Shown here one piece after another: positions 12,501 through 23,346 of a stretch of DNA of 64,000 nucleotides. The stretch's first letter is position 1, and each line of letters opens with the position of its first letter. The position numbers and the translations under genes were made by a program. The notes beneath the pieces are model-generated. The model made no database searches. It was given only the letters and a program-made list of their open reading frames with translations, and was not told the origin of the DNA. The stretch comes from Toxorhynchites rutilus septentrionalis (Eukaryota; Arthropoda; Insecta; Diptera; Culicidae), in contig NC_073744.1 in NCBI RefSeq assembly GCF_029784135.1, positions 64,988,593-65,052,592 on the forward strand, in the 5' to 3' direction.

Positions 12501-13270
12501 GTTCGGGAATGCACACAAATCGGCAGAACAAATATATGGGAATATGAGAATGCTTCCAGTTTTCATTAATCTAAACTGTTTAGGCATTAGTGGATTGTAC
12601 TGTATATAATATCAAACGAATCTTAGAGAATTTTCGATTCCATTGGTGTGCAAAGTATCAGAATTTGTTCGCTGTGAAAAAAGTTATTAACGTTAACTTT
12701 ATTTCACAAAAACGTGACCTGTTTTCTGATTTGGCACCCTTCCTGAAAGACGTAGTTTTGCGTCAAAAAGCTGAACATCAGCACCACGTTGCATTCCGAA
12801 GACCGCTAAAGCGGCACATAGACGTTCAATTTTATTGATCAATAATATTGAATATTTTTCTGCACAAACCAAAATATTGCACCATTATACTGAACGTATA
12901 TGGCTGCTTAACAACTGAAACTTTTTGAATTCAGATTCAGATATATAATTCAGATAACTATGCGATAAATATGTTCAGTGTTACATGATGACCCGATGTG
13001 ATTCATTTGCAAAGTGGTCAGTGGAGGATTACTACTGATAATGTTCTGTTTTCAAAAGCTGATATACCTGATCAACCTTCTGCTCCCAAAGAGGTCCCTT
13101 TTGTGCTTTTGACCCAGGAAAAATAAGCCACTCCAACCAAAACCAAGCCTCATTTTGGAAAACACTATGTGTTTCCTACTAGGTTTTTTTTTTCAATTTC
13201 AATTACGATTCTAGGTGAATAGGCCTAGCCCATTTCATACACGTGCTTACTATTTCAATAATGATTCAAA
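9522..13270. other. Unassigned stretch with hairpins and old repeats
   Basis: No gene supported. A near-perfect 18-bp stem lies at 9576-9616 (AGTTATAT/ATATAACT core). The word GCCTTGAGAAAGGC, a 5-bp stem with a GAGA loop, occurs twice near 12256 and 12331, with a variant near 12134. 11500-11570 has CA-rich sequence. The open frame at 12055-12609 (184 codons) runs through these repeats and shows no domain, so it is not called as a gene. Confidence 0.5.
12695..12790 (+). repeat. Dispersed repeat with GACGTAG...CTACGTC-type core, copy 1
   Basis: The text ACGTGACCTGTTTTCTGATT then TGGCACCCTTCCTGAAAGAC, followed by GTAGTTTTGCGTCAAAA, is matched inverted at 50165-50225 (CTACGTCTTTCATTGAGGGT, GCCAAATTAGAAAACAGGTC). 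The core GACGTAGTCCTACGTCAAA recurs at ~44900 and ~55890. This is a non-coding dispersed family. Confidence 0.6.
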
Positions 13271-13652
13271 CAAAGGGCCTGGTCGGATAAGGGAGTAAAA
13301 AGTGCCCCCAAAAAGTTATTTCACGCCATCCTCAAAAGCTTCGAGATGAAAATTTGAAAAAAAATGGATATGCATATCACTACAGTGTATCAAGAAAAAT
13401 TATAAAAAAAAATTCATCAAAAATTTAAGTACTAAAAAAATATTGAAATTTTGAATTTTTTGGGGTTTAGAGATTTTGTACTACTCTAATTCATTTTTAA
13501 ATGTGTTCCTACGGCTTTTCTAGATATGTGTGATTTTTTCAGATTTTTTTCAGTGTTGCGCGGCCCAAAAATTTTTTTTTGCTCTTTTTACTCCCTTACC
13601 CGGCTTTTTTTTTGGGGCACTTTCAACTCCCTTACCCGGCCAAGCTCTTTGG
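13271..13652. mobile_element. Long-TIR palindromic MITE, copy A (~382 bp)
   Basis: Starts CAAAGGGCCTGGTCGGATAA, followed by GGGAGTAAAAAGTGCCCCC. Ends GGGGCACTTTCAACTCCCTT then ACCCGGCCAAGCTCTTTGG. Just inside the right end a second, partial right-terminal motif is present (CTTTTTACTCCCTTACCCGG at ~13583). Interior words (TTATTTCACGCCATCCTCAAA; CTACGGCTTTTCTAGATATG) are shared with the much larger copies at 37586-42430 and 40606-42063. This copy provides an uninterrupted version of the site where the 37868-40458 element inserted. The superfamily is unknown. Confidence 0.8.
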
Positions 13653-14509
13653 CCAAGAAAACACGCATAAGTCTATCTCTTCTAGCATGATATGTGCGAG
13701 TGACCAATTTGCTACGCCACCCCTCGCCCCCCCCACAGGTTACCATTTTACCTCCTCACTAAAGAAATGTTCGATTTTTCAATATTTTTTCTAATAATAA
13801 AAAATGAACTACTTTAAATTTTCATAATAAAAATCGCTTACTATTTTGAACTACAATAAGTTGAGCTACAATATTCTTCGAAGAACGGGAATTTTAATGG
13901 TATGAGGACACAGGAAATGGGCATGTTCCTTAGGGTGACCACATTCCCCCCAGTTCCCCTACCAGTATTTCAAGTATTGTACACTCATACTTTAATTTAT
14001 TTCAACATCCTTCCATAGTTTCGTTTCGCAGCATCCCCAACAAGGAGTATGCAATAAGCTCTGTAGCACCCATTCAATTTTCGTTAGCATTTTTTCAAAT
14101 TATCTCGGAACGAGATGGAGCGAAACGATAGATGCGTTAGTTATATGCAAATTTTCACATCAACTTCGAGCAGCTGCTACCTTCCTCGCTGGAGCACACC
14201 TATCAAGGCAACCCCTGGCTTGCATTCCAATAAGTAAAACGTGCGGACGAGATGAAAAAGGCACACCGCGCCGCCGATCGTCCCAGATCAAACTTCGTTA
14301 AAATGATTTGCACAGCTCCTATAGACAGCGCGATGCCAGCCGTCGTCGTCGTCATCGTCGTCGCCGGGCGATCAACAGCTGGAAGATAATGTTTCTCGCA
14401 TCGCACCGACTACCGAAGCCAGGGTATGTGAGCGTATCCTTCATCGGTTAATCTTGTAAACAGTATCAATGACACTTGCGCTTTCCGCGCGCTTCTCCTT
14501 ATCCCGGCG

Positions 14510-14542
14510 CGGCAGACCGAGCCGCTCCGGCTCGGTCTGCCG
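14510..14542. other. Perfect 15-bp stem, 3-nt loop hairpin
   Basis: Arms CGGCAGACCGAGCCG and CGGCTCGGTCTGCCG are exact reverse complements around the loop CTC. It is GC-rich and stable, in otherwise non-repetitive sequence. The short loop and lack of flanking stem do not fit a typical pre-microRNA. Function unknown. Confidence 0.85.
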
Positions 14543-15425
14543 ATGAAGGACAAGCAACGGAACGGGCTATAGATATTGTTAAGCTGAATCCGAAGGTACA
14601 CCAACCGGCATCCGCGTATCCAGGGCAGATCTTTAATTCATGAGAGGCACTTAATTATCCGCTGTCAAAGCACTTTAATAACGTAACAGCGGCGGCGAGA
14701 AAAAAAACGGTTACACTCCGAGATTCATTGCATAGATCTGACCAGATAATTGAGTGTCCACTGTAAATTGAACAATGGTGTTAGTGCTGGGGAACACCGA
14801 CCGCTTATTTGCCACCATGCGTAGGCTTGGTTTGTCAACCAAAGCGATTCCGAAGGCCACGATCACACGGGAGATATTTTTTGTTTTTTTTCCCACCTCC
14901 AAGACTAAGTGACCCATTCGTGACAGCTGCTCGTTTGTCGGTTCACTCTGGTACCAATGACCGAATCAATTTCCTCCCTGCGTCATGTGAAACCACCCAA
15001 ACACCTATCATTTTCTGCCTCACAAAAGCCCCCATCCGATTAAATCTTTTTCCATCCAGGCAGCTCACGACAGCCGGGGCGCGTTAATTAGTGGCAAATA
15101 TCATTACCATTGTCTCTCCAGATTGGCCGAATGACCAATCGTCCAACCAACCAACCACTCGGGTCCGTCTTGAACTATCTCCGTGTGCGATCGATCGAGA
15201 ATCAGCTTTACGAGCTAATTGAATTTCACCCCTTCTGAACACGCGTCTACCGCTGACATGTTTTCACCCGAGATAGAGAGAGATGGTGTCTTTGCGCGCG
15301 ACGACGACCCGAGGCGGAAATTACTCTCGTTTCGGTCAATAGAACCACTTATTCCGACAGTTGCCGTCAGATGACGATAAATCTTCTCCATCAAAAATCA
15401 GCCACGATGTCTGTACTCTCCTCAC

Positions 15426-15443
15426 AACACACACACACACACA
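15426..15443. repeat. CA dinucleotide microsatellite
   Basis: Nine consecutive AC units in non-coding sequence. Confidence 0.9.
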
Positions 15444-16084
15444 AACATATTGAGACGCTCGATTGGATGAGGCCAAATCTGGGCGTGTTGTATATTTATT
15501 TGCCTACATTTACCTTACCGATAAAAAGCAGATGAAACTGAAATGAATGAAACAAATGCTGGGAATGCTATTTTATAATACCCAGCTACTCAACGCCAAA
15601 TTAGCCGGCCGCTGCCCCGACCTCATCCGTTTCTTTTTGAATTTTGTACATTTGGTGACAGCTACCTAAAACCACAATTTTCATTATCAGATGACCAATG
15701 AAAGGCTTTTCTAGAAACATTGACTTTTTTGCAAAAAATGATAGCTCGAAATCCAGATGCAGTGCCACAAATTATCAAAATGTATTCACGAATGAAAGAA
15801 TTAGCTTTTTCTCAGTGTCGTATGAATTATCTTTTGCTGAAACTCATCACCATATCTGTCATAATGAGTATAACACATGAGTCGAGACGTGTGAACTTTG
15901 TCTGGCTTATTGAACGGAAACAGAATGAACGAATTTCGGAATGCCTGCATTCAGGCACTTTCATTACTGTCAATAATTTCATGTGATTATCACGGTTATT
16001 CGGTGTTGAGCGTATCATTAAACCGGAAATCAAAACGAGATTATGTTCGTTCTCCGCTCACCCATTACCCATTGTTATTGTCAC

Positions 16085-17289
16085 CAGAGATGCCAACCTT
16101 CCTGATTTTTCAGGATTTCCCAGACTTTTTGGCACGCTCCCTGATATCCTGACAAACACTCAATTTTCTCTGATTTTTATAAAATGATCCTGATTTTTTC
16201 CTGATTTTTTACTTTTTGCTAAATCAGAAAAAGAAATCCATATAAATATACTGGGGGTTTTGCTGGTTGTGTATGAGAACTGTCATAATAGTCTACATTA
16301 AAAAGCTTTCCGGTCCGCGCTTATATAATGCTTACTCTTTCTTTCGATTATACTCTATCTGTTCGCATTTTCGATGGTACAGTGTCGACATTTTTTTAAA
16401 TTTGGAAGTTAACGTGAAAGAACTATATTCTATGAGAATCATATGCCCGAAGGTTCTCGCAATTCAATCTCAATAAAACGAAATTTAGAAACAAAATAGG
16501 AACGGAAACGATGAAAGGAATATTAGCGACCAAAAATTATGTACAGTTAAATAAAAACGATACAGGTTTCATTACATTTTCGCAGCAAATAACATCCAAG
16601 TATAACAATCGATGTACAAAAATTTTAGAAGTAAGAACGTGTAAGCATCTTTTTTTATTAAACTGTTATTATTATTAAAAAGTGTTTTATTTCTTGCAGA
16701 ATATATATTAAATTGTTTGTAAAGCAAGAAGTTGCAAGAGTGATCCGTGAGACACGACAAATGAATTAGCAGGTTCACTACATATGTTTAAAATCTCCGT
16801 TCATGTGCATCAGTTGAAACATGGTTACGTAAATCGTTACGAATTGTGCGTTTCATCTATGCATCGATTTTTTTAAGCAAGTCGTGGCGGGTGATACAAA
16901 CGGGTCATTTGAAACAATCCGACTGGCCCGGTCTTCACCTGAAAAAAAAAAAAATTATGATCTGGTTCAGGTGGTATTAGAGAGGAATTCTGTATTGTGA
17001 GCTTTTACCAAGCAACCAGTCGATACATTTCCACAAATACTGCTCGCAACTGGGCAATTTAGCTTACATAATTAGTTAATGTATAGAATTGTAAGGCTAC
17101 CTGAAAGGTTTCAGAACTTCCTGAAATGATTTCAAAACAACACTGTGCGTATAAAATTTAAAAAATAATACTTTTGTTAACTCAAAAGTGGGTATGAACT
17201 TTTCGGACAACCCAATATGAGCTATCCTGATTTTCCCTGATTTTTTTTTCATCCTCCATAATTTTTCCAAAAAATATTTGGCAACCCTG
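16085..17289. mobile_element. hAT-like non-autonomous element, interrupted at its right edge
   Basis: The left end CAGAGATGCCAACC at 16085 is preceded by the 8-bp duplication ATTGTCAC (16077-16084). The right end TTGGCAACCCTG reads out at 17289; its last bases are duplicated at 23332-23338 by the later LINE insertion, after which ATTGTCAC recurs at 23339-23346. Eight-bp duplications and CAGxGxTGCCAA ends are hallmarks of hAT transposons. The ~1.2-kb interior has no transposase and repeats CCTGATTTTT near both ends. It is non-autonomous. Confidence 0.85.
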
Positions 17290-17292
17290 ATT
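17283..17292. repeat. Target-site duplication of the I-type LINE (left)
   Basis: AACCCTGATT here recurs at 23332-23341 directly after the LINE poly-A tail. The two leading A bases are ambiguous because they merge with the tail. Confidence 0.8.
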
Positions 17293-17705
17293 AGTGTTCC
17301 TAATATTCAGTCCGAAGACATCGGTCGCAAATTTGTTCGCGTCTATTATAAAGTGGAGATTATACCGTTATCAGTTCGTGACTGGTGAAGTTATTTCGCC
17401 CTAACGGGGTTCTCTTTATTGCGCGAGTGAAGAGAGCAGTAATCACTACCAGCGTGAGGAAGAAGTCCTCCACGGCGGACGCGGTGCGTGTGCCGTATCA
17501 TCGCTGTGTGTGCTTTAGCATCGTCATCGATTCCATCATCGTGTTGTGGTGCGATATACCGTTGCATCTGTGCCAAGCAATTGCCACGCGGTTCGATTGA
17601 GACACCGCTTCATTTCATTCGCATTGGTGTGCGATTTAGGTATAATATATATTAGGTTTAGAAATACAAAAAAAATAAGAATTATATTATTTTATATCTG
17701 CCGTA

Positions 17706-19160
17706 ATGGCAGAAGGTCATGTTGACATGGAGATTGAAACTATTGTTTCCTCCTCACTAGCTACAACGGGGGCTGGGAAGTCGCTTAAACGCGTTCCCCC
17801 CTCAGAAGATGTCTCTTCAGAGAAAGAGGTAATCTACCTTAACAAGCCCCCCTCAAGAAAATTGGCAAACTTTTCCTCTTCGCCCCCTCAATCTCCCGCT
17901 CCCGCTTCCGCTCTACTACCGAACTTGCCTCCCAGCCCTACTGATCCCGCTCCCGTTCAACAATCGACCTCGTCCTCCCCCTCAGTTGTTTCCTCTCCTC
18001 GTGTCAAGGTCTATCCAGACGATGCACTTGGAGCTGGTCCATGGGTTGTTTTTTTCCGGCCTAAACCAAAAGGAAAGGCAATTAATGTCATTCAGGTTTC
18101 GAAAGATCTGGCAAGATTATACTCCTCCGTGGTCGAAATCTCTAAGGTTAGACCGAACAAACTGCGTGTTGTCGTGAGTGATCGGAAACACGCGAATGCA
18201 ATTGTGATCGACGAGAGATTCTCCCTAGAGTATCGCGTCTACGTGCCCTCCCATGACGTAGAAATCTCGGGGGTGGTAACTGAAACTGGTCTGACGTGCG
18301 AAATGATAAAAGAAGGAGTTGGTAAATTTAAAAGACTCCCGTTGGTGGGTGTTAAAATTTTGGACAGCCGCCAACTAGGAAAAGTATCCCAAGAAGAGGG
18401 AAAAACTAAATTCACGCCGTCAGACTCGTTTCGAGTAACTTTTGCTGGTTCCGCTCTACCTGACTACGTCATGGTGGGCAAATTGAGATTGCCTGTGCGA
18501 CTCTTCGTGCCAAAGCCCATGACTTGCCAAAAATGCAAGTCAGTTGGTCACACTTCAGATTATTGTGCCAACAAGGAGCGCTGTGCCACTTGCGGAGAGC
18601 AACATGAGGGGAAATCCTGCAGTGCGACTGAGCATAAATGTCCATATTGCGGGGGATCCCCGCACGAGCTCTCAGTTTGTGAAACTTACAAGAGTCGCTG
18701 GGAGAAACAGAAGCGCTCTTTGAAGGAACGCTCGAAACGCACTTTTGCGGATATTTTAAAGGGCGCTTCTCCACTGGCCCAACAACAACAACCAATCAAC
18801 ACACAAAATGTCTTCGCCACGTTGCCCGTTGACGAAATAGAAGCGGACACAGCTAACGGGGGCACACCGTTCATTTTCCAAGGGAATCCCCGGCGCAAAA
18901 ATGTGACCACTCCCAAAGTTCAAGGACAAGCCCCTCCGGTTATACCCCCTGTTAGCATGCCTAAAAAATCGAGTGCAGCGGACAAGCAAAATCAGGTTCC
19001 TCCTGGTTTCCGTGGGAATAATTCACCTTCGAATGGCCCAGCACTCGAGGGGACATCAAAAATCCCAACTGTCCCTATTTTTCCGTCCAGCTCAACTTCC
19101 CAATCGGGATTTATAAAGTTGTCTGACCTTTTGGACCAAATCTTCCAAATCTTGTTTTAA
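17706..19160 (+). CDS. LINE ORF1: RNA-binding Gag-like protein (484 aa)
   Basis: Would coat the element RNA and form the ribonucleoprotein used in target-primed reverse transcription. Seen: an N-terminal Ser/Pro-rich disordered region (residues ~1-95); a folded segment ~100-245 (starting PWVVFFRPKPKGKAINVIQ), as in ORF1p of other insect I-like LINEs; then three zinc knuckles at ~272-325 (CQKCKSVGHTSDYC, CATCGEQHEGKSC, CPYCGGSPHELSVC); and a low-complexity C-terminus rich in Pro, Gln and Ser. The start is the first ATG after the 5' UTR. The frame is uninterrupted. ORF2 follows in another frame after ~110 bp. Function is by family; the order of domains is seen directly. Confidence 0.93.
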   Translation: MAEGHVDMEIETIVSSSLATTGAGKSLKRVPPSEDVSSEKEVIYLNKPPSRKLANFSSSPPQSPAPASALLPNLPPSPTDPAPVQQSTSSSPSVVSSPRVKVYPDDALGAGPWVVFFRPKPKGKAINVIQVSKDLARLYSSVVEISKVRPNKLRVVVSDRKHANAIVIDERFSLEYRVYVPSHDVEISGVVTETGLTCEMIKEGVGKFKRLPLVGVKILDSRQLGKVSQEEGKTKFTPSDSFRVTFAGSALPDYVMVGKLRLPVRLFVPKPMTCQKCKSVGHTSDYCANKERCATCGEQHEGKSCSATEHKCPYCGGSPHELSVCETYKSRWEKQKRSLKERSKRTFADILKGASPLAQQQQPINTQNVFATLPVDEIEADTANGGTPFIFQGNPRRKNVTTPKVQGQAPPVIPPVSMPKKSSAADKQNQVPPGFRGNNSPSNGPALEGTSKIPTVPIFPSSSTSQSGFIKLSDLLDQIFQILF

Positions 19161-19270
19161 TGTTTCCGACTCCATCAGAACCATTGTCATTTCAATGCTT
19201 CCAGTATTAAAGACAATTTTGCAACAATTGATGCAAACATGGCCCCTCCTTGCAATGATTATCTCTCTTG

Positions 19271-22200
19271 ATGTCTAATTTAAATAGAGAGGTCGGAGAT
19301 ATCACTGTTTTACAGTGGAATTGTCGTAGTCTTATCCCTAAATTGGATACATTCAAATTTTTAATTCATAAGTTCAATTGTGATGTTTTTGCTCTGTCCG
19401 AAACTTGGCTTTCTTCGCGAGATGATCTCTCTTTCCACAATTTTAATATCATACGCTTGGACCGTGATGACAGATACGGAGGGGTGCTATTGGGTATCAA
19501 TAAGTGCCACTCATTTTTTCGAATTGACCTTCCACCTATTGGAGGGATCGAAGCTGTTGCTTGTCATGCAAACATCAGAGGCAAAGACCTCTGTATAGTC
19601 AGCTTGTATTGGCCTCCGAGAGCTGCGGTTAGCCGCAATCAACTTGTTGACATGTGCTCACTCCTTCCTGAGCCACGATTGATCTTGGGAGACTTCAACT
19701 CTCACGGAACTGCCTGGGGGGAACAGTACGACGACAATCGTTCATTGTTGATATATGACCTTTGTAACAGCTTCAATATGACCGTTTTGAACACTGGGGA
19801 AACAACACGTGTACCTAAACCTCCTTCTAACCCAAGTGCTCTTGACCTCTCGCTTTGCTCGAATTCACTATCGTTAGATTGCAAGTGGAATGTAATCCAG
19901 GACCCCAACGGTAGTGACCACTTGCCAATCAAAATTTCCATCACCATTGGGTCGAATTCTTCTGAATCTATAAACATGGCATATGACCTCACAAGACACA
20001 TTGACTGGAAAAAATATGCGGACGCAATTGCTCTAGCCATCAATTCCAGAGATGGTTTGCCTCCATTGGAGGAGTATAACTTCCTTTCTCGTTTGATATA
20101 TGACAGCGCGGTTCGCGCTCAAACGAAACCCATCCCAGGCTCCACTTTTCGTCAAAGGCCTCCCAATCCATGGTGGGGTAGCCAATGTTCCAAGCTTTAT
20201 CAGGATAAATCGAACGCATTTAAAGCTTTTCGGAAACGTGGAACCATTGAGAATTTTCAAACGTATTTGGACCTTGAAAATCAGTTCAAAAATTTGATCA
20301 AAGGGAAAAAACGTGCTTATTGGCGAAATTTCGTGGGAGGTTTGTCACGAGAAACGTCAATGAAAAAATTATGGAAAGTGGCTCGAAACATGAGAAATCG
20401 CTCTTCAACGAATGAAAGCGAAGAATATTCACATCGATGGATTTTTTATTTTGCACGGAAGGTTTGTCCCGATTCCGTTCCTGTGCAAAAAATTGTTCGA
20501 GATATACCACAAGATAGGTGCGATCTTGATTCCGAGTTTTCGATGGTAGAATTCTCTCTTGCTCTCCTTTCTTGTAACAATTCTGCCCCAGGATCGGATC
20601 GAATTAAGTTCAACTTGCTGAAAAACCTCCCTGATGTTGCGAAACATCGCTTGTTGAATTTATTCAATCGGTTTCTGGAGCATAATATTGTTCCAGATGA
20701 TTGGAGACAAGTGCGAATTATAGCTATTCAAAAACCTGGAAAACCCGCGTCCGACTTCAATTCGTACCGCCCAATAGCAATGCTGTCTTGTATACGGAAA
20801 TTGTTGGAGAAAATGATCTTGTTTCGCCTTGATCATTGGGTTGAAACGAATGGCTTACTCTCAGATACACAATATGGGTTCCGCAGGGGCAAGGGGACGA
20901 ATGATTGTCTTGCGTTGCTTTCTTCAGAAATTCAAATGGCTTACGCCGAAAAAAAACAAATGGCTTCAGTATTCTTGGACATAAAGGGGGCCTTTGATTC
21001 TGTTTCAATAGAGGTTTTGTCAGACAAATTACACTCTCGGGGTCTGCCGCCTCTATTGAATAATATGTTATATAACTTGCTTTGTGAGAAACATTTGAAC
21101 TTTTCTCACGGAGATTCGGCAGTAAGTCGGGTCTCTTACATGGGCCTCCCCCAGGGCTCTTGTTTAAGCCCCCTTTTGTACAACTTCTATGTAAGCGACA
21201 TCGACAATTGTCTTACACAAAATTGCAGCTTAAGACAACTTGCAGATGACGGAGTGGTGTCTGTCGTAGGATCAAACGAATCCGACCTGCAAGGACCCTT
21301 ACAAGATACTTTGAACAAATTTTCAACCTGGGCCATTGGGCTAGGGATCGAATTCTCCACGGAGAAAACAGAGATGGTGGTTTTTTCTAGGAAGCATAGA
21401 CCAGCAAAACCAAAGCTTCAACTTTTGGGTAAACCGATCACTCATGCTATGTCATTCAAGTATCTTGGGGTCTGGTTCGACTCCAAATGTACTTGGGGGG
21501 CCCATATTAGGTATCTGAGTAAAAAATGCCAACAAAGAATAAACTTTCTCCGTACAATTACCGGCACATGGTGGGGAGCCCATCCCGAAGATCTTATAAT
21601 GTTGTATCGAACAACTATTCTCTCAGTGATGGAGTATGGCAGTTTCTGTTTTCAATCAGCTGCCAAAACACATCTCATTAAACTCGAGCGAATTCAGTAT
21701 CTTTGTCTCCGTATTGCGTTGGGATGTATGCCCTCAACGCATACCATGAGTCTCGAGGTTTTGGCAGGCGTACTCCCACTAAAAGATCGCTTCAATTTAT
21801 TATCTCTTCGGTTCCTCATCCGGTGTAAGGTTATGAACCCATTGGTGATCGGAAATTTTGAGCAGCTTATCGAGCTAAATTTTCATTCAGGATTCATGAG
21901 CTCATATCATGAATTCATCTCCATGCAGGTTGATCCTTCTTCGTATACTCCCAACCGTGTTTGTTTTCCTGACTACATCAATTCCTCTGTACATTTTGAT
22001 CTGTTCATGAAGGAGAAAATCCATGGAATTCCAGATTATCATCGATCGAGGATCGCTCCAACGATCTTCGATGAAAAATATAGGGGTATCAATTGTGATA
22101 ATATGTACTTTACTGATGGGTCCACTATAAATGAGTCCACAGGATTTGGAGTGTTCAACGAATTTTTTAGCACCTCACACAGTCTTCAGAATCCTTGCTC

Positions 22201-22954
22201 AGTGTATATTGCTGAATTGGCAGCAATTCATTGGGCGCTGGACAGCGTCGCCTCACGACCTGTTGAACACTATTACATTGTAACGGATAGTCTTAGCTCT
22301 GTCGAAGCTATCCGTTCAGTGAGGCCGGAAAAGCACTCGCCGTACTTCCTTGAGAGAATACGAGAAATTTTGAGTGCTTTATCCAGACGCTGTTATGTCA
22401 TTACCTTTGTCTGGGTCCCTTCACATTGCTCAATTCCGGGTAACGAGAGGGCTGACTCATTGGCAAAGGTAGGTGCAATTGAAGGCGATATTTATCAGCG
22501 TCAAATCGCTTTCAATGAATTTTATTCTTTAGTCCGCAAAAATACCATCGCTAACTGGCAACGTAAATGGAACGAAGATGAATTGGGCCGGTGGTTTCAC
22601 TCGATTATCCCTAAGGTTAGCCTCAAACCATGGTTCAAAAGTCTGGACTTAAGTCGGGACTTTATTCGCACCTTCTCCCGACTCATGTCCAATCACTGTT
22701 CGTTAGACGCGCTACTCTTTCGTTTTAATCTTGCCGATGGCAATATCTGTGCTTGTGGCCAAGGTTACCACGACATCGAACACGTTGTTTGGTCGTGCGA
22801 GGAGTATCTTGTTGCCAGATCGAATTTAGAAAACTCTCTTCGGGCTAGAGGAAGGCAGCGCAATGTGCCGGTGAGAGATGTGTTAGCTGGTTTGGACCTT
22901 TATTACATGTCCCAAATATATGTCTTCCTAAAAGCTATCGATCTTCGTGTGTGA
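19271..22954 (+). CDS. LINE ORF2: endonuclease, reverse transcriptase and RNase H (1227 aa)
   Basis: Polyprotein that nicks target DNA and copies the element RNA there. Seen in order: an AP-like endonuclease (~10-235; QWNCRSL, ALSETWLS, LGDFNSHGTAWG, GSDHLPIKI); reverse transcriptase (~430-760; motif A FLDIKGAFDSVS, motif B GLPQGSCLSPLLYNF, motif C QLADDGVV near 657, with LADD rather than the commoner Y/FADD); RNase H (~945-1070; FTDGST, AELAAIHWAL, VTDSLSSVEAI, WVPSHCSIPGNERADSLAK), with all acidic residues and the His present; and a C-terminal cysteine motif (~1155-1175, CACGQGYHDIEHVVWSC). I use the ATG at 19271. The length is normal and the frame is open throughout. Confidence 0.95.
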   Translation: MSNLNREVGDITVLQWNCRSLIPKLDTFKFLIHKFNCDVFALSETWLSSRDDLSFHNFNIIRLDRDDRYGGVLLGINKCHSFFRIDLPPIGGIEAVACHANIRGKDLCIVSLYWPPRAAVSRNQLVDMCSLLPEPRLILGDFNSHGTAWGEQYDDNRSLLIYDLCNSFNMTVLNTGETTRVPKPPSNPSALDLSLCSNSLSLDCKWNVIQDPNGSDHLPIKISITIGSNSSESINMAYDLTRHIDWKKYADAIALAINSRDGLPPLEEYNFLSRLIYDSAVRAQTKPIPGSTFRQRPPNPWWGSQCSKLYQDKSNAFKAFRKRGTIENFQTYLDLENQFKNLIKGKKRAYWRNFVGGLSRETSMKKLWKVARNMRNRSSTNESEEYSHRWIFYFARKVCPDSVPVQKIVRDIPQDRCDLDSEFSMVEFSLALLSCNNSAPGSDRIKFNLLKNLPDVAKHRLLNLFNRFLEHNIVPDDWRQVRIIAIQKPGKPASDFNSYRPIAMLSCIRKLLEKMILFRLDHWVETNGLLSDTQYGFRRGKGTNDCLALLSSEIQMAYAEKKQMASVFLDIKGAFDSVSIEVLSDKLHSRGLPPLLNNMLYNLLCEKHLNFSHGDSAVSRVSYMGLPQGSCLSPLLYNFYVSDIDNCLTQNCSLRQLADDGVVSVVGSNESDLQGPLQDTLNKFSTWAIGLGIEFSTEKTEMVVFSRKHRPAKPKLQLLGKPITHAMSFKYLGVWFDSKCTWGAHIRYLSKKCQQRINFLRTITGTWWGAHPEDLIMLYRTTILSVMEYGSFCFQSAAKTHLIKLERIQYLCLRIALGCMPSTHTMSLEVLAGVLPLKDRFNLLSLRFLIRCKVMNPLVIGNFEQLIELNFHSGFMSSYHEFISMQVDPSSYTPNRVCFPDYINSSVHFDLFMKEKIHGIPDYHRSRIAPTIFDEKYRGINCDNMYFTDGSTINESTGFGVFNEFFSTSHSLQNPCSVYIAELAAIHWALDSVASRPVEHYYIVTDSLSSVEAIRSVRPEKHSPYFLERIREILSALSRRCYVITFVWVPSHCSIPGNERADSLAKVGAIEGDIYQRQIAFNEFYSLVRKNTIANWQRKWNEDELGRWFHSIIPKVSLKPWFKSLDLSRDFIRTFSRLMSNHCSLDALLFRFNLADGNICACGQGYHDIEHVVWSCEEYLVARSNLENSLRARGRQRNVPVRDVLAGLDLYYMSQIYVFLKAIDLRV

Positions 22955-23346
22955 TTGTCCTTATATCCTTATATTCTCCTTTTCCTTTTCCTTCGCGAGA
23001 AATCAAATCCCTTCTTACTAACAATAGAATAAGGTGAAATGTAAATACATGTTAGATATAAGATAGGCTTAAGAATTGAGTATGATGAATGTGAGTGCGA
23101 ATGTGAGAGTGAACATTGTCAACATATCCTTATATCCCATCCTTTTCCTGAAACAAAATGTCACCCTTCTAAACTCGAGCAAGCCGCGAGTAATCGGTTC
23201 TCTACTTCATTAACATTAGAATTAATAAAAAATGTTTATATATACTTGTAACTATACAAATAGGAGTTTGGCTCCTTTAAACTTATGTAACTGAGCCTGT
23301 AAAAATAAACGATTTAATAAAAAAAAAAAAAAACCCTGATTGTCAC

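Larger units (their letters stand above)
13653..16076. other. Higher-GC unassigned stretch, possible unique host DNA
   Basis: No gene or TE recognised. 14160-15680 is richer in G+C than its surroundings, with a GTC/CGTC trinucleotide tract (~14340-14370), a strong hairpin (14510-14542) and a CA microsatellite. It may be single-copy host sequence, possibly regulatory. That is inference from composition only. Confidence 0.4.
17293..23331 (+). mobile_element. Full-length I-superfamily LINE (~6.0 kb), both ORFs intact
   Basis: Non-LTR retrotransposon with a ~413-bp, comparatively GC-rich 5' UTR (17293-17705), ORF1, a 110-bp spacer, ORF2 and a ~370-bp 3' UTR with AATAAA-type signals. It ends in an A-run (~23319-23331). 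A flanking duplication of 8-10 bp (17283-17292, 23332-23341) shows complete integration with no 5' truncation. The RNase H domain inside ORF2 and the cysteine-rich C-terminus fit the I/Loa/R1 superfamily, most like I elements. With no disabling mutation seen, it is a candidate for recent activity. Confidence 0.93.

Noticed and set aside
12055..12609. 184-codon open frame with a hydrophobic, signal-peptide-like start
   Set aside because: It runs through mini-hairpin and CA/CT-rich repeats, has no recognisable domain, and lacks a credible gene context.
14341..14372. Coding trinucleotide repeat (poly-Arg/Ser/Asp)
   Set aside because: Simple GTC/CGT tract in frames with no gene structure.
19702..21008. 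Minus-strand open frames inside the LINE
   Set aside because: Antisense shadows of ORF2 with no domains.
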